Shown here in pieces: positions 19,947 to 26,762 of a DNA stretch of 38,466 bases. Where the stretch lies: positions 1 through 38,466 of IMG/VR virus record IMGVR_UViG_3300045971_000434; one strand, written 5' to 3'. The notes under the pieces are model-generated. The model saw nothing but the letters and a program-made list of their open reading frames with translations. It made no database searches and was not told the origin of the DNA. How positions within the stretch are numbered: position 1 is the first letter of the stretch; each line of letters begins with the position of its first letter. Source of the DNA: a virus. The translations under genes and the position numbers were made by a program.

Positions 19947-19992
19947 ACTGGACCGACTTCCAGTTCCTTATTCTGCTTAAATTAGTAAGCAG
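19947..19992 (+). other. Stem-loops after the SSB gene
   Basis: ACTGGA (19947-19952) pairs with TCCAGT (19959-19964), and CTGCTTA (19973-19979) pairs with TAAGCAG (19986-19992). They fill the 76-base gap between the SSB gene and the next gene. They may protect the 3' end of the SSB message or adjust downstream expression; no U-tract follows. Confidence 0.55.
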
Positions 19993-20011
19993 AGCTTAAT
20001 TAATTACACAT

Positions 20012-20602
20012 ATGGCAATCGTAAAGATTGAGGATGAGAAGAAGCAGGTTATGTTCGTACAGCAGCAAGCTAATGAGCTTGTAGTGGCATCAGGAGAGGA
20101 TATGGAGCGTGCATCAGACCTCCGCGCACAGGTGAAGATGGTGGAGAAGGCAATTACTGACCGTAAGGAATTGATTACACGCCCACTCATGACCGCACTC
20201 GCATCAGCTAGGGATTTGTTTAAGCCTCTTGAATCAGGTTACATCGAAGCCAAAAAAACTATTGACGCTAAGATGCTCGCCTATACCAACGCAGAGTATG
20301 AACGCATACAGAAGGAAAAGGATCGCGTTGCAGCACGCGTAGAGAAGGGCACAATGCGTGCAGATACCGCCATCAACAAGCTCGAAGCCATTGGTGAGGT
20401 GAAGAAGTCCATTGCTGGTGAATCCAGCAAGGTCTCTATTAGGAACACCACCAAGGTACGTATTATCGATGAATCACTTCTCCCACGCGAATTTATGCTA
20501 CCTAATGTGCCAATGATTACAGAGGCACTACTGAAGAAGAATCAGATTGTTCCGGGTGCAGAGACGTATATTGAAAAGACTATTGCGGGTAGTTCTCGTT
20601 AA
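20012..20602 (+). CDS. Coiled-coil recombination-associated protein
   Basis: A 196-residue protein, mainly helical: ELVVASGEDMERASDLRAQV, AYTNAEYERIQKEKDRVAARVEKG and KLEAIGEVKKSIAGESSKV, followed by a C-terminal beta/DNA-contact-like part (SIRNTTKVRIIDESLLPREFML). Proteins of this layout occur beside SSB and RecB-like nucleases in many phages, where Gam-like or recombinase-mediator functions are proposed. I cannot separate those possibilities. It ends one base before the nuclease gene. Confidence 0.6.
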   Translation: MAIVKIEDEKKQVMFVQQQANELVVASGEDMERASDLRAQVKMVEKAITDRKELITRPLMTALASARDLFKPLESGYIEAKKTIDAKMLAYTNAEYERIQKEKDRVAARVEKGTMRADTAINKLEAIGEVKKSIAGESSKVSIRNTTKVRIIDESLLPREFMLPNVPMITEALLKKNQIVPGAETYIEKTIAGSSR

Positions 20603-20603
20603 T

Positions 20604-21269
20604 ATGGCTAAACGAAAATTTATCCAACTTCCCTCTGACTGTATATCCTACTCACAGGTGTCACTATGGCTTGCAAGTCCTGATCGCTATAAGGAGATAT
20701 TCTTCAACCATAACGATAGCAAACGCTTTATGAACAAGGCTATGGAGTACGGCTCTGTAGTTGCAAATGCGATTGAGAATGGCGAGGAGACCGGTGATTT
20801 ACTTACCGATGCGGCAATCGCACTACTCCCAAAGTATGATATCCGTGATAAGGATATGTATGGAGAGCTCAAGACGCGTTATGGGTGGTTGAAGATATTG
20901 AGCCATCCAGACACCATGGATAGTAAGACGCTTGCCCTGCGTGAGTATAAGACCGGGATGGTCAAGTGGACACAACGGAAGGCAGATAAGTGGTTTCAAT
21001 TGAAGTTCTATGCCATGCTTATCTATATCTGTTATGGTAAATTACCACCAACAGTCCACCTTGATTGGATACAGACAGAGAAGGTGCTTGTAGAGGATCC
21101 ATTCCTCGGTGAGATAGAGATTATACGCCCCACAGGACACGTAGAGACGTTTGAGGTAAAGATTACCCTCCAAGATGTGCTTGAAACGATGAATGCTGTG
21201 ACAAAAGCTGCTCATGAGATTGAGATCGCATGGGCTTCCCATATACCAGAGCCAGATAAACCTTTTTAA
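20604..21269 (+). CDS. PD-(D/E)XK exonuclease, RecB/Cas4-like
   Basis: A 221-residue nuclease. It begins ISYSQVSLWLASPDRYKEIF, the typical 'S-S-Y-L-W' N-terminal helix of RecB-like nucleases. E48 and G50 in AMEYGSVVANAIENG match the family's conserved G-x2-H/E region, D106 lies in DTMDSKTL, E114-x-K116 in REYKTG, and the QLKFYAM motif carries the family Gln at 132. It probably resects DNA ends for recombination with the SSB. No cysteine cluster is present, unlike Cas4. The start was set at 20604 by the TAATATG junction; an upstream in-frame ATG at 20547 lies within the previous gene. Confidence 0.8.
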   Translation: MAKRKFIQLPSDCISYSQVSLWLASPDRYKEIFFNHNDSKRFMNKAMEYGSVVANAIENGEETGDLLTDAAIALLPKYDIRDKDMYGELKTRYGWLKILSHPDTMDSKTLALREYKTGMVKWTQRKADKWFQLKFYAMLIYICYGKLPPTVHLDWIQTEKVLVEDPFLGEIEIIRPTGHVETFEVKITLQDVLETMNAVTKAAHEIEIAWASHIPEPDKPF

Positions 21270-21270
21270 T

Positions 21271-21531
21271 ATGCGAACAAAAAAACTAGAATGTCGTGGA
21301 TGTCGAAGGACTACCGGTGTTATTCTATTCTTTATTGATGACGGTGATGAGACCCCAAAACCCTTTCATGATCTCTGCCATAAGGATAAGAAAAACCTTG
21401 TAGTACTTGGCGTACGTTATCGACACGCAAAAGATTGTGAGTGTACTTGCCACGATAAACCATCAAAAAAATCTTCATGTGTGCGCTGTAAGTTTGATAA
21501 GGTTAATGATTTTGGACATAAACTCATATGA
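21271..21531 (+). CDS. Cysteine-rich zinc protein
   Basis: An 86-residue basic protein with many Cys/His pairs: ECRGCRR near the N-terminus, HDLCHK, then DCECTCHDKP and CVRCK. It probably holds two zinc ions in ribbon or knuckle folds. It starts one base after the nuclease stop. Nucleic acid or protein binding is likely; no family is recognised. Confidence 0.7.
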   Translation: MRTKKLECRGCRRTTGVILFFIDDGDETPKPFHDLCHKDKKNLVVLGVRYRHAKDCECTCHDKPSKKSSCVRCKFDKVNDFGHKLI

Positions 21532-21749
21532 ACATATTATGGAAAGACCATGGAGCCGATAGGGTGGACGGCATGGTGTGCCTTCCTTGCCTCGCTATCG
21601 AGTATTTCAAATGCCCCAAGTGCTGCAACACTACCCTCTCAGAGTGGTACGAGGAGAAGCACTGCACGAAGGAGGAAGACTTTAAGCACTGGCAACTACA
21701 CACGCAATCATGCCGGGAAGCATTAGCAGATGAACCTAATTTAGAATAA
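21528..21749 (+). CDS. Second cysteine-rich zinc protein
   Basis: A 73-residue protein with VCLPC, FKCPKCCNTT and HTQSCREA around a Trp-rich centre, again probably binding zinc. Its ATG overlaps the previous stop by four bases (ATGA). It follows directly in the series of small zinc proteins here. The function is unknown. Confidence 0.7.
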   Translation: MNILWKDHGADRVDGMVCLPCLAIEYFKCPKCCNTTLSEWYEEKHCTKEEDFKHWQLHTQSCREALADEPNLE

Positions 21750-21750
21750 T

Positions 21751-22086
21751 ATGGAAAAACTTACAAAGATGCAGATCCGCTACCGTACGAAGGAGCATCA
21801 AGCCTTCCTGAAAAAGTACCACCAGTCGGACAAGTATAAGGCTCTTGTGAAGCGAGCGAATGCGAGCGATGGCCACAAGGTGGCACTGAAAAAGTATCAG
21901 CAATCAGAGAAGGGAAAGGAAAATATGAAGGAGAGGGTAAGGAAATATCAAAAGTCGGAAAAATACAAGGCATATAAAGCTGTATATAATAAATCAGGAA
22001 AATACCTTGAAAAACGAAAGAGATATGAGCAATCGGAACAAGGGAAAGCAACCCGCCACGCTTATTATTTAGCTCACAAAAAATGA
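21751..22086 (+). CDS. Basic repeat protein (KY-x2-SE-x2-K repeats)
   Basis: A 111-residue, very basic protein composed of about six repeats of a 14-17 residue unit: KKYHQSDKYKAL, KKYQQSEKGKEN, RKYQKSEKYKAY, KRYEQSEQGKAT. Such repeats form helices and occur in phage HNH-associated and DNA-binding proteins; here no nuclease motif is present. Tight spacing supports a real gene. It probably contacts nucleic acid. Confidence 0.65.
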   Translation: MEKLTKMQIRYRTKEHQAFLKKYHQSDKYKALVKRANASDGHKVALKKYQQSEKGKENMKERVRKYQKSEKYKAYKAVYNKSGKYLEKRKRYEQSEQGKATRHAYYLAHKK

Positions 22087-22280
22087 CTAACGAACAACTA
22101 CGGAAAGAGTTTAATGAACTTTTTTCAGATTATAAGAATGGTAGCAATTCAGTCGGTATAGAATATATTGACGTACCAAAATCTCTTGTCATCAACTGGT
22201 TCCTCTCAAAACGAGAGGAAAACGAAAAGGAAAACGCTGCAAAGAGGAAAGAGGAAAGAGGAAATGGGGGAAATAATTAA
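22083..22280 (+). CDS. Small hypothetical protein
   Basis: A 65-residue protein: MTNEQLRKEFNELFSDYKNG, then SNSVGIEYIDVPKSLVINWF and a highly charged tail (LSKREENEKENAAKRKEERG). It overlaps both neighbours (ATGA at its start). No family is recognised. Confidence 0.6.
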   Translation: MTNEQLRKEFNELFSDYKNGSNSVGIEYIDVPKSLVINWFLSKREENEKENAAKRKEERGNGGNN

Positions 22281-22398
22281 GAAGATAGACGGCATGATGT
22301 TTGTTGACTCACGAGAGGCAGGACAGTTCAGGCTTCATAGTGATGGTTATAATCAAGGGTGCGAAGATGTTATTAACCTACTCAAAGAATATGAATGA
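22264..22398 (+). CDS. Short hypothetical protein
   Basis: A 44-residue protein from the ATG at 22264: MGEIIKKIDGMMFVDSREAG, then QFRLHSDGYNQGCEDVINLL and KEYE. Its final codons (VINLLKEYE) form part of the 26-base repeat at 22370-22395, which recurs at 22637-22662. An upstream start at 22168 would overlap the previous gene. Unknown function. Confidence 0.5.
   Translation: MGEIIKKIDGMMFVDSREAGQFRLHSDGYNQGCEDVINLLKEYE
22370..22395 (+). repeat. 26-base direct repeat, left copy
   Basis: TTATTAACCTACTCAAAGAA plus TATGAA recurs exactly at 22637-22662. Both copies end in a start codon context, so the repeat frames exactly one gene (22391-22633). Homologous recombination between copies would remove that gene cleanly and leave a start codon in place. 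Confidence 0.85.
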
Positions 22399-22633
22399 AG
22401 AAAAAAGATTTTTTATAGACGGAGATAACGTTAGGTGGGTGAGGTCTTTTATAGAAAAAGATATAGAGTGGGATTATTCAACTACACATTTAGTGGTATC
22501 CATGAAGAACAATATGAATAAGCCGACATCTCCAAGTGATGTTATGGTTCAATCTGTTAATGTAAAGGATATGTTCGATACTCTCAAAAATGCTCAACTT
22601 GAAATTATTAGACGTGAAAGATTTGGAAAATAA
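22391..22633 (+). CDS. Small hypothetical protein framed by direct repeats
   Basis: An 80-residue protein from the ATG at 22391: MNEEKRFFIDGDNVRWVRSF, then IEKDIEWDYSTTHLVVSMKN and VNVKDMFDTLKNAQLEIIRR. Mixed alpha/beta, no recognised motif. It overlaps the previous stop by eight bases. The flanking 26-base repeats suggest it is an acquired or removable cassette. Confidence 0.6.
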   Translation: MNEEKRFFIDGDNVRWVRSFIEKDIEWDYSTTHLVVSMKNNMNKPTSPSDVMVQSVNVKDMFDTLKNAQLEIIRRERFGK

Positions 22634-22636
22634 ACA

Positions 22637-22662
22637 TTATTAACCTACTCAAAGAATATGAA
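22637..22662 (+). repeat. 26-base direct repeat, right copy
   Basis: Identical to 22370-22395. It lies in the gap after the gene at 22391-22633 and includes the start of the gene at 22658. Here the sequence is no longer read as the C-terminus of a protein, so it looks like a relic of duplication. Confidence 0.85.
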
Positions 22663-23071
22663 AACACAGCAAGAACAAATCTATAATAAGTTAAAAGAGA
22701 ATATGGAACTTACAAACAATCCAATGAGGCCAGTAGATACTAACCCTCCCTCCGCCTTTCTCGACGCTGAAATTACCCGCATAGTAGGGGAAGCAGTGCC
22801 AGAGATATATAGCGATTTCGGAACAATGCTTCGTCGCCCTATACAACTTCAAGACATAATGAGAGCACTACAAAACAAATGTGAGAAGTATGATTATGTT
22901 GAGGTATATGTAGCTAATGGAACAGGGATAACATCAGAAATATCATTTACTCACGGAACTTATGACAGAGAAGGAGATTATAAAGATACATTATTCTGGA
23001 ACCTCTCCCTCGACTACGCTCATCAAGAATATGCGACACGCCTTGCAATTTATCAGTTATTGAAACCATAA
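22658..23071 (+). CDS. Hypothetical protein
   Basis: A 137-residue protein. It has an N-terminal helix (MKTQQEQIYNKLKENMELTN), a Pro-rich link and a mixed domain (YDYVEVYVANGTGITSEISF, DTLFWNLSLDYAHQEYATRL), ending IYQLLKP. The end overlaps the YopX start. The C-terminal LLKP followed by a start codon recurs at the YopX end, giving similar short junction sequences. No function recognised. Confidence 0.65.
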   Translation: MKTQQEQIYNKLKENMELTNNPMRPVDTNPPSAFLDAEITRIVGEAVPEIYSDFGTMLRRPIQLQDIMRALQNKCEKYDYVEVYVANGTGITSEISFTHGTYDREGDYKDTLFWNLSLDYAHQEYATRLAIYQLLKP

Positions 23072-23415
23072 TGAATAGAGAAATAAAGTTCCGTGGCTGG
23101 GATAAAGCACTTAAAGAAATGTCCTACACTCCGCTACATTCTATCTCGTTTAACGGAACGCTGAACTATGGAAATGCTGACTTCACGGATTATCCAATAG
23201 AGATTATGCAATTCACTGGCCTACACGATAAAAATGGAAAAGAGATTTACGAGGGGGATATAGTGGAGTATGAGTTTGCCCCATGTGGATTACAGCGTGG
23301 AGAATTTATATTTAATGAAGGCACATTTTACCTAAAGGGAACAGGAAAATTCAGGCCATATGATTGTGAAATCATCGGAAACATTTATGAGAACACAGAG
23401 TTACTTAAACCATAA
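23071..23415 (+). CDS. YopX family protein
   Basis: A 114-residue protein with the family hallmarks: the opening NREIKFRGWDKALKEM, the central MQFTGLHDKNGKEIYEGDIVEYE, and the C-terminal IIGNIYENTELL. YopX proteins are widespread in phages and mobile elements of Firmicutes and Bacteroidetes and form a beta barrel; their role is unknown. It shares one base with each neighbouring gene. This is one of the most confident family assignments among the accessory genes, but it gives no mechanism. Confidence 0.9.
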   Translation: MNREIKFRGWDKALKEMSYTPLHSISFNGTLNYGNADFTDYPIEIMQFTGLHDKNGKEIYEGDIVEYEFAPCGLQRGEFIFNEGTFYLKGTGKFRPYDCEIIGNIYENTELLKP

Positions 23416-24074
23416 TGAAAACAAGATATAAATTCCTACATACAGGCCTGAAAAGTGCTCACCAGGATTTTACCTGGGAGATAGAAAAGTGGTACAAAAC
23501 GGAAGGTAAATTAGATATTTGCCATAATGGGTTTCATTGTTCAGAACAAATAGGTCAAGCATTTTCTTATGTTCAAGGGGAGATACTTGCAGTAGTAGAA
23601 GTGAGAGGAAAGAGCATTGTTCAAGATGATAAGGATTGCTGGGAGGAAATGCGAATAGTAAAAGCATGGAATTGGAATAAGGAAAATTCTGTTGCTATTG
23701 CTATTTATTCAGCAGAACTTTGTTTGGGTATCTTTGAAAAACAATATCCTAATGACAAGCGACCACGAGAAGCAATCGAAGCAACAAAGATGTGGATAAA
23801 AAATTCTACAGCAGAGGCAGCAGATGCAGCATGGGCAGCAGCAAGGGCAGCATGGGCAGCAGAGGTAGCAGGGGAAGCAAGGGCAGCATGGGCAGCAAGG
23901 GCAGCAAGGGCAGCAAGGGCAGCATGGGCAGCAGAGGTAGCAGGGGAAGCAAGGGCAGCAGCAAGGGCAGCAGCAAGGGCAGCAGGGGCAGCAGGGGAAG
24001 CAGAGGCAGCACTTACTACAAAAATCTATAAGCGTTTTGATAAAGAACTAAAAATACTTACGAAATATGAATAA
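23415..24074 (+). CDS. Phage protein with alanine-rich repeat tail (DUF7666-like)
   Basis: A 219-residue protein. Residues about 1-130 form a domain beginning KFLHTGLKSAHQDFTWEIEKWYKTEG, with CHNGFHCSEQIGQAFSYVQGEILAVVEV, as seen in many phage proteins that may bind nucleotides or DNA (function unknown). Residues about 133-205 are an Ala/Arg/Trp/Glu repeat built of AAR, AAW and AAE units, which should form one long helix. The coding repeat is GC-rich relative to its surroundings and contains a perfect 48-base unit twice. It is likely to vary in length between isolates by slippage in steps of three codons. Confidence 0.7.
   Translation: MKTRYKFLHTGLKSAHQDFTWEIEKWYKTEGKLDICHNGFHCSEQIGQAFSYVQGEILAVVEVRGKSIVQDDKDCWEEMRIVKAWNWNKENSVAIAIYSAELCLGIFEKQYPNDKRPREAIEATKMWIKNSTAEAADAAWAAARAAWAAEVAGEARAAWAARAARAARAAWAAEVAGEARAAARAAARAAGAAGEAEAALTTKIYKRFDKELKILTKYE
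23841..23960 (+). repeat. Tandem repeat within the alanine-rich tail
   Basis: A 48-base unit at 23841-23888 recurs perfectly at 23913-23960 (72-base offset), and the whole stretch 23812-24012 is made of nine-base GGGCAGCAA-like units. Because the unit lacks stops, both other forward frames and the reverse strand also stay open here. Confidence 0.85.
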
Positions 24075-24231
24075 CCTTGAAATTGAACGATATGAGACAA
24101 TGGAGGAAATACGTACCCATATTCAGCAATGTGAAGGGCACCATATGCAACAAGTGGCGTATTCAACCTTCCATGATGCACTTACGCAGATATGCTATGA
24201 GTGCAGGAAGGTTAGGACAAACATAAAATAG
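24067..24231 (+). CDS. Small zinc-binding hypothetical protein
   Basis: A 54-residue protein: MNNLEIERYETMEEIRTHIQ, then QCEGHHMQQVAYSTFHDALT and QICYECRKVRTNIK. The CEGHH and CYEC motifs look like a small zinc site. It overlaps the previous stop by eight bases. Function unknown. Confidence 0.6.
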   Translation: MNNLEIERYETMEEIRTHIQQCEGHHMQQVAYSTFHDALTQICYECRKVRTNIK

Positions 24232-24248
24232 GGTAATACTTAAATAAG

Positions 24249-24545
24249 ATGAAAATTATTGAGCAAAAATTTGACGAGAGCTTTCCACTCAAGAGTCGAT
24301 TGGCAAGCTATAGAGTATTTTCATGGAGTCCAGCAATATTGAAAAAAGATACTGGTTATTCTGTGAGAATTATAATGAGTGGTGGATATGGAAAAACAAG
24401 TTGGGATTACTTTGATATGGATAGCACTGGGCTTATTTTAACAAGTCCACGAGGATTAGCAAAGCAATTCAATAACAAAATTCGATATACTGATATGGAT
24501 GAAATGGTCGAAAAATATAAAGAAAAAGTTATCAACCAATTCTAA
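24249..24545 (+). CDS. Hypothetical protein
   Basis: A 98-residue protein: MKIIEQKFDESFPLKSRLAS, then YRVFSWSPAILKKDTGYSVR and IIMSGGYGKTSWDYFDMDST, ending in a Lys-rich helix. The GGYGKTS stretch is not a P-loop in context, as no other ATPase motif exists. No family is recognised. Confidence 0.6.
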   Translation: MKIIEQKFDESFPLKSRLASYRVFSWSPAILKKDTGYSVRIIMSGGYGKTSWDYFDMDSTGLILTSPRGLAKQFNNKIRYTDMDEMVEKYKEKVINQF

Positions 24546-24549
24546 TTTT

Positions 24550-24639
24550 ATGACCACAGGTTACGCAGCACGAAGCAGTGCAGACATTGATAGGGTTGAT
24601 TATTTATTCGCGGAATTGATGGCAACAAGTACAAAATAA
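24550..24639 (+). CDS. 29-residue hypothetical peptide
   Basis: MTTGYAARSSADIDRVDYLF followed by AELMATSTK. It starts four bases after the previous stop and ends one base before the next ATG, so packing supports expression, but the peptide is too short to identify. Confidence 0.4.
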   Translation: MTTGYAARSSADIDRVDYLFAELMATSTK

Positions 24640-24640
24640 T

Positions 24641-24958
24641 ATGAGTAAAGCAACAGTAAGATTAATGCATCCATTTCAGTGTTGGTGCCTTAGCGGACGT
24701 GGTAGGCATGAGCATTTCAGATTGCGAGATTTTTTCAAAGCAATCAAGGCTAGAAATAAATATAACAATCAAGGTACAAAATGCTTTTGTCCAAAGTGTG
24801 ATAATGAACTCTGTGGAAGTGGGAGCTACATAGACAATATGTGTGACCAAAATAGATTTGAACATTATAAATGCTCAAAATGTGGGAAAGAAAGTAAATG
24901 GGACTTTGATATGCCTTGTCCGTTCTTGGTAGAAGATACAATGTCTAGCCTCTCTTAA
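24641..24958 (+). CDS. Zinc-ribbon hypothetical protein
   Basis: A 105-residue protein with two Cys pairs forming a ribbon, CFCPKCDNELCG and YKCSKCGKES, and a basic helical N-terminal half (RLRDFFKAIKARNKYNNQ). Nucleic acid binding is plausible. The family is not recognised. Confidence 0.65.
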   Translation: MSKATVRLMHPFQCWCLSGRGRHEHFRLRDFFKAIKARNKYNNQGTKCFCPKCDNELCGSGSYIDNMCDQNRFEHYKCSKCGKESKWDFDMPCPFLVEDTMSSLS

Positions 24959-24991
24959 CAGCGGATTACAAGATATGTTAAATGTAAAATA

Positions 24992-25315
24992 ATGAAAATA
25001 AAAAACACGGAGATATTACCTAAACAAATGCTCGAAGTGGTACAAGTTGAACATAAGGGGATAAAGGTAATGGTAGAAATTGACCATATTTCACACAAGG
25101 CTTGCTTGGTTGAATATGATTTCAACGTAGAACAGTTTGATGTTAAGGAATGGGTATTTGGGCGTAGGGAACTTCCTTATATGAATAGTTGGCTTGATAT
25201 TCTCGATGCGATGAAGAAGGCGGTGGAGTATGGAAAGGAACGACTTGAGCATCAGCTTGCAGAAGATTCAAAGTTTAGTGAGGATTTTATTAAAAGTATG
25301 ACTAATCTAAAATAA
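24992..25315 (+). CDS. Hypothetical protein
   Basis: A 107-residue protein: MKIKNTEILPKQMLEVVQVE, then HKGIKVMVEIDHISHKACLV, with a helical C-terminal part (LDILDAMKKAVEYGKERLEH). Alpha/beta, no recognised motif. It shares its last base with the next gene's start. Confidence 0.6.
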   Translation: MKIKNTEILPKQMLEVVQVEHKGIKVMVEIDHISHKACLVEYDFNVEQFDVKEWVFGRRELPYMNSWLDILDAMKKAVEYGKERLEHQLAEDSKFSEDFIKSMTNLK

Positions 25316-25500
25316 TGAAACATAGAGTAATGATTGCTGGACTTGGAACTTTCATACTGCTTCCGTTCCTTGTTGGCGGAATACACAATGCATGGATGAG
25401 ATATGGGTTAAGTAGTGACGCTTCATGGGCTTCAGTGTGGATGACATTTGTGTTCACTGGGATTATTGTTGCTATTATAATTGGAGAGATTAAAAACTAA
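25315..25500 (+). CDS. Two-span membrane protein
   Basis: A 61-residue protein with two hydrophobic helices, VMIAGLGTFILLPFLVGGIH (residues about 4-23) and VWMTFVFTGIIVAIIIGEIK (about 41-60). Small two-span proteins include holins and superinfection exclusion proteins; location in an early accessory operon favours the latter or an unknown envelope role. Confidence 0.65.
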   Translation: MKHRVMIAGLGTFILLPFLVGGIHNAWMRYGLSSDASWASVWMTFVFTGIIVAIIIGEIKN

Positions 25501-25501
25501 T

Positions 25502-25651
25502 ATGTCCTTCCTACATAAACTATTCGGATGGTGTGAGCATATGTGGATAAAACTTTCAACAGTAAGTAAAATTTCACAATCATGCACATATTATTGGGAG
25601 AGCACATTCAAGTGTACAAAATGCCTTAAAATTAAGAAAGTAAAATACTAA
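25502..25651 (+). CDS. Small Cys/Trp-rich protein
   Basis: A 49-residue protein: MSFLHKLFGWCEHMWIKLST, then VSKISQSCTYYWESTFKCTK and CLKIKKVKY. Four Cys suggest a metal-binding knuckle (CEH... C... CTKC). It starts one base after the previous stop. Unknown role. Confidence 0.55.
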   Translation: MSFLHKLFGWCEHMWIKLSTVSKISQSCTYYWESTFKCTKCLKIKKVKY

Positions 25652-25652
25652 T

Positions 25653-25832
25653 ATGGAAGAATGTTGCTATAAGGCGGTACTTGGTAGTACTGATAGATAT
25701 AAGACTCGAAGGATAGGTCGCTGTCATTACATCTGCGACTACTGCGGAAAAGATGTGAGTATGTTTATGGCATTCTTCTTACTATCAGAATTCGGACAGA
25801 GAAAACTAAACAAAATAAAAAATCATGAATAA
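25653..25832 (+). CDS. Small zinc-finger hypothetical protein
   Basis: A 59-residue protein: MEECCYKAVLGSTDRYKTRR, then IGRCHYICDYCGKDVSMFMA and FFLLSEFGQRKLNKIKNHE. The cluster CHYICDYCGKD is a likely zinc site, with a hydrophobic helix after it. Its end overlaps the frameshifted gene by eight bases. Confidence 0.6.
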   Translation: MEECCYKAVLGSTDRYKTRRIGRCHYICDYCGKDVSMFMAFFLLSEFGQRKLNKIKNHE

Positions 25833-26320
25833 GCAAGACGCACTCGATAAAATTGCAACCCATTGAAAAGGATATTGCAGCATTAAAGGAAGTAGTGAAC
25901 AAGCCAGAGGGTGGGAAAAATTGGAGGGCAGAGATTGATGGACAATATTTTGTAGTAGGAGTTGCTGGGGATATTTTAAGATGGGGTGAACATAATTCTA
26001 TATGTGATGACTTTTGTTATAATACACTGAACTATTTCCGCACTAAAGAAGAAGCCGAAGCAAAGAAGGCATATGACATTGCGGTAGGAAAAGTTTCAAG
26101 GATGATAAATGAGTTGAATTGGGAGTGGGAACCTAATTGGGATGACTCTAGTGAATTTAAGTATCATATTTTTTATGATAATAATAATGATACATATACA
26201 AAAACTTCAAATTCATATGTGCAATATCGTCTCACTATCCCATATATAAAGTCAGGAGGAATCGCCGAGCAGATAATCAAGGAGTGTAAGAGTGATTTGG
26301 ATGTGATCTTTAAGAAATAA
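25825..26320 (+). pseudogene. Hypothetical protein interrupted by a +1 frameshift
   Basis: From the ATG at 25825 the frame reads MNKQDALDKIATH and stops at 25866. Removing one C from CCC at 25859-25861 gives ...ALDKIATIEKDIAALKEVVN and continues to 26320, restoring a helical N-terminus and a full protein of about 164 residues (NYFRTKEEAEAKKAYDIAVG, YVQYRLTIPYIKSGGIAEQI). Without the correction the main frame could only start at a TTG at 25853. A one-base indel in a short C run, real or from sequencing, is the likely explanation. Function unknown. Confidence 0.7.
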
Positions 26321-26332
26321 ATAATTTGCCCT

Positions 26333-26382
26333 TTGACAATCTGATCTGTAGGACTTGCATAATACAGCGATAGCTCTATAAT
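26333..26382 (+). promoter_or_regulatory. Sigma70-type promoter of the terminal cassette
   Basis: TTGCAT (26355-26360) and TATAAT (26377-26382) are 16 bases apart, with a perfect -10. Another exact -35, TTGACA, is at 26333-26338. The start would be near 26389, with a strong SD at 26397-26402. This gives the cassette its own control, unlike the rest of the operon. Confidence 0.65.
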
Positions 26383-26407
26383 GGGTTAAGTCAGAAGGGA
26401 GGTCGCC

Positions 26408-26557
26408 ATGACCATCGCTGCTCTTTACGCAAAGTATCAGAATATGCACGTTATCTACGAGTTCCGGCACTTCGACGATGGGATTCATGTAAGAGTAGTA
26501 ACCCCTTGTGAGCGTATACTCATCGAGGAACATGTCATAGAAATCAAGGAGGTGTAA
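26408..26557 (+). CDS. Small cassette protein 1
   Basis: A 49-residue protein: MTIAALYAKYQNMHVIYEFR, then HFDDGIHVRVVTPCERILIE and EHVIEIKEV. It reads as a compact all-beta domain after a short helix. The SD GGGAGG (26397-26402) precedes the ATG by five bases; this and the next gene are the only ones in the genome with clear SD sites. No family is recognised. Codon style and signals suggest recent transfer. Confidence 0.7.
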   Translation: MTIAALYAKYQNMHVIYEFRHFDDGIHVRVVTPCERILIEEHVIEIKEV

Positions 26558-26558
26558 T

Positions 26559-26759
26559 ATGTTCACCATAGTTAAAAGTATGGAAGACATACGGACACTT
26601 TATCGAGACAAAAAGGTTTCGTTTAGCAGGGAATACTGGAAAGACTTTCAGTATATCGTTCGTGTGTACGACAACAAAACTCGAAAAGAGTTAGGTGATG
26701 GATATGTGTTCTATTCATTCTATAAATTGAGTCCACTTAAAGGACTACGGAAGAGATAA
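26559..26759 (+). CDS. Small cassette protein 2
   Basis: A 66-residue basic protein: MFTIVKSMEDIRTLYRDKKV, then SFSREYWKDFQYIVRVYDNK and TRKELGDGYVFYSFYKLSPL, ending KGLRKR. The SD AAGGAGG (26546-26552) lies within the end of the first gene, so the pair is co-translated. It is followed at once by a strong terminator. It is unlike any family I know; the self-contained layout recalls 'moron' genes added to phage operons. Confidence 0.7.
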   Translation: MFTIVKSMEDIRTLYRDKKVSFSREYWKDFQYIVRVYDNKTRKELGDGYVFYSFYKLSPLKGLRKR

Positions 26760-26762
26760 AAT

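Noticed and set aside
20604-21269. Cas4 of a phage CRISPR system
   Set aside because: The nuclease lacks the four-cysteine cluster of Cas4, and no CRISPR repeats or other cas genes are present.
23806-24012. Leu/Pro-rich open frame on the minus strand and Gly/Ser-rich frame on the plus strand
   Set aside because: Both are shadows of the repeat in the alanine-rich gene; the repeat unit has no stops in any frame.
24249-24545. P-loop ATPase from GGYGKTS
   Set aside because: There is no hydrophobic strand of the right type before it and no Walker B; the match is fortuitous.
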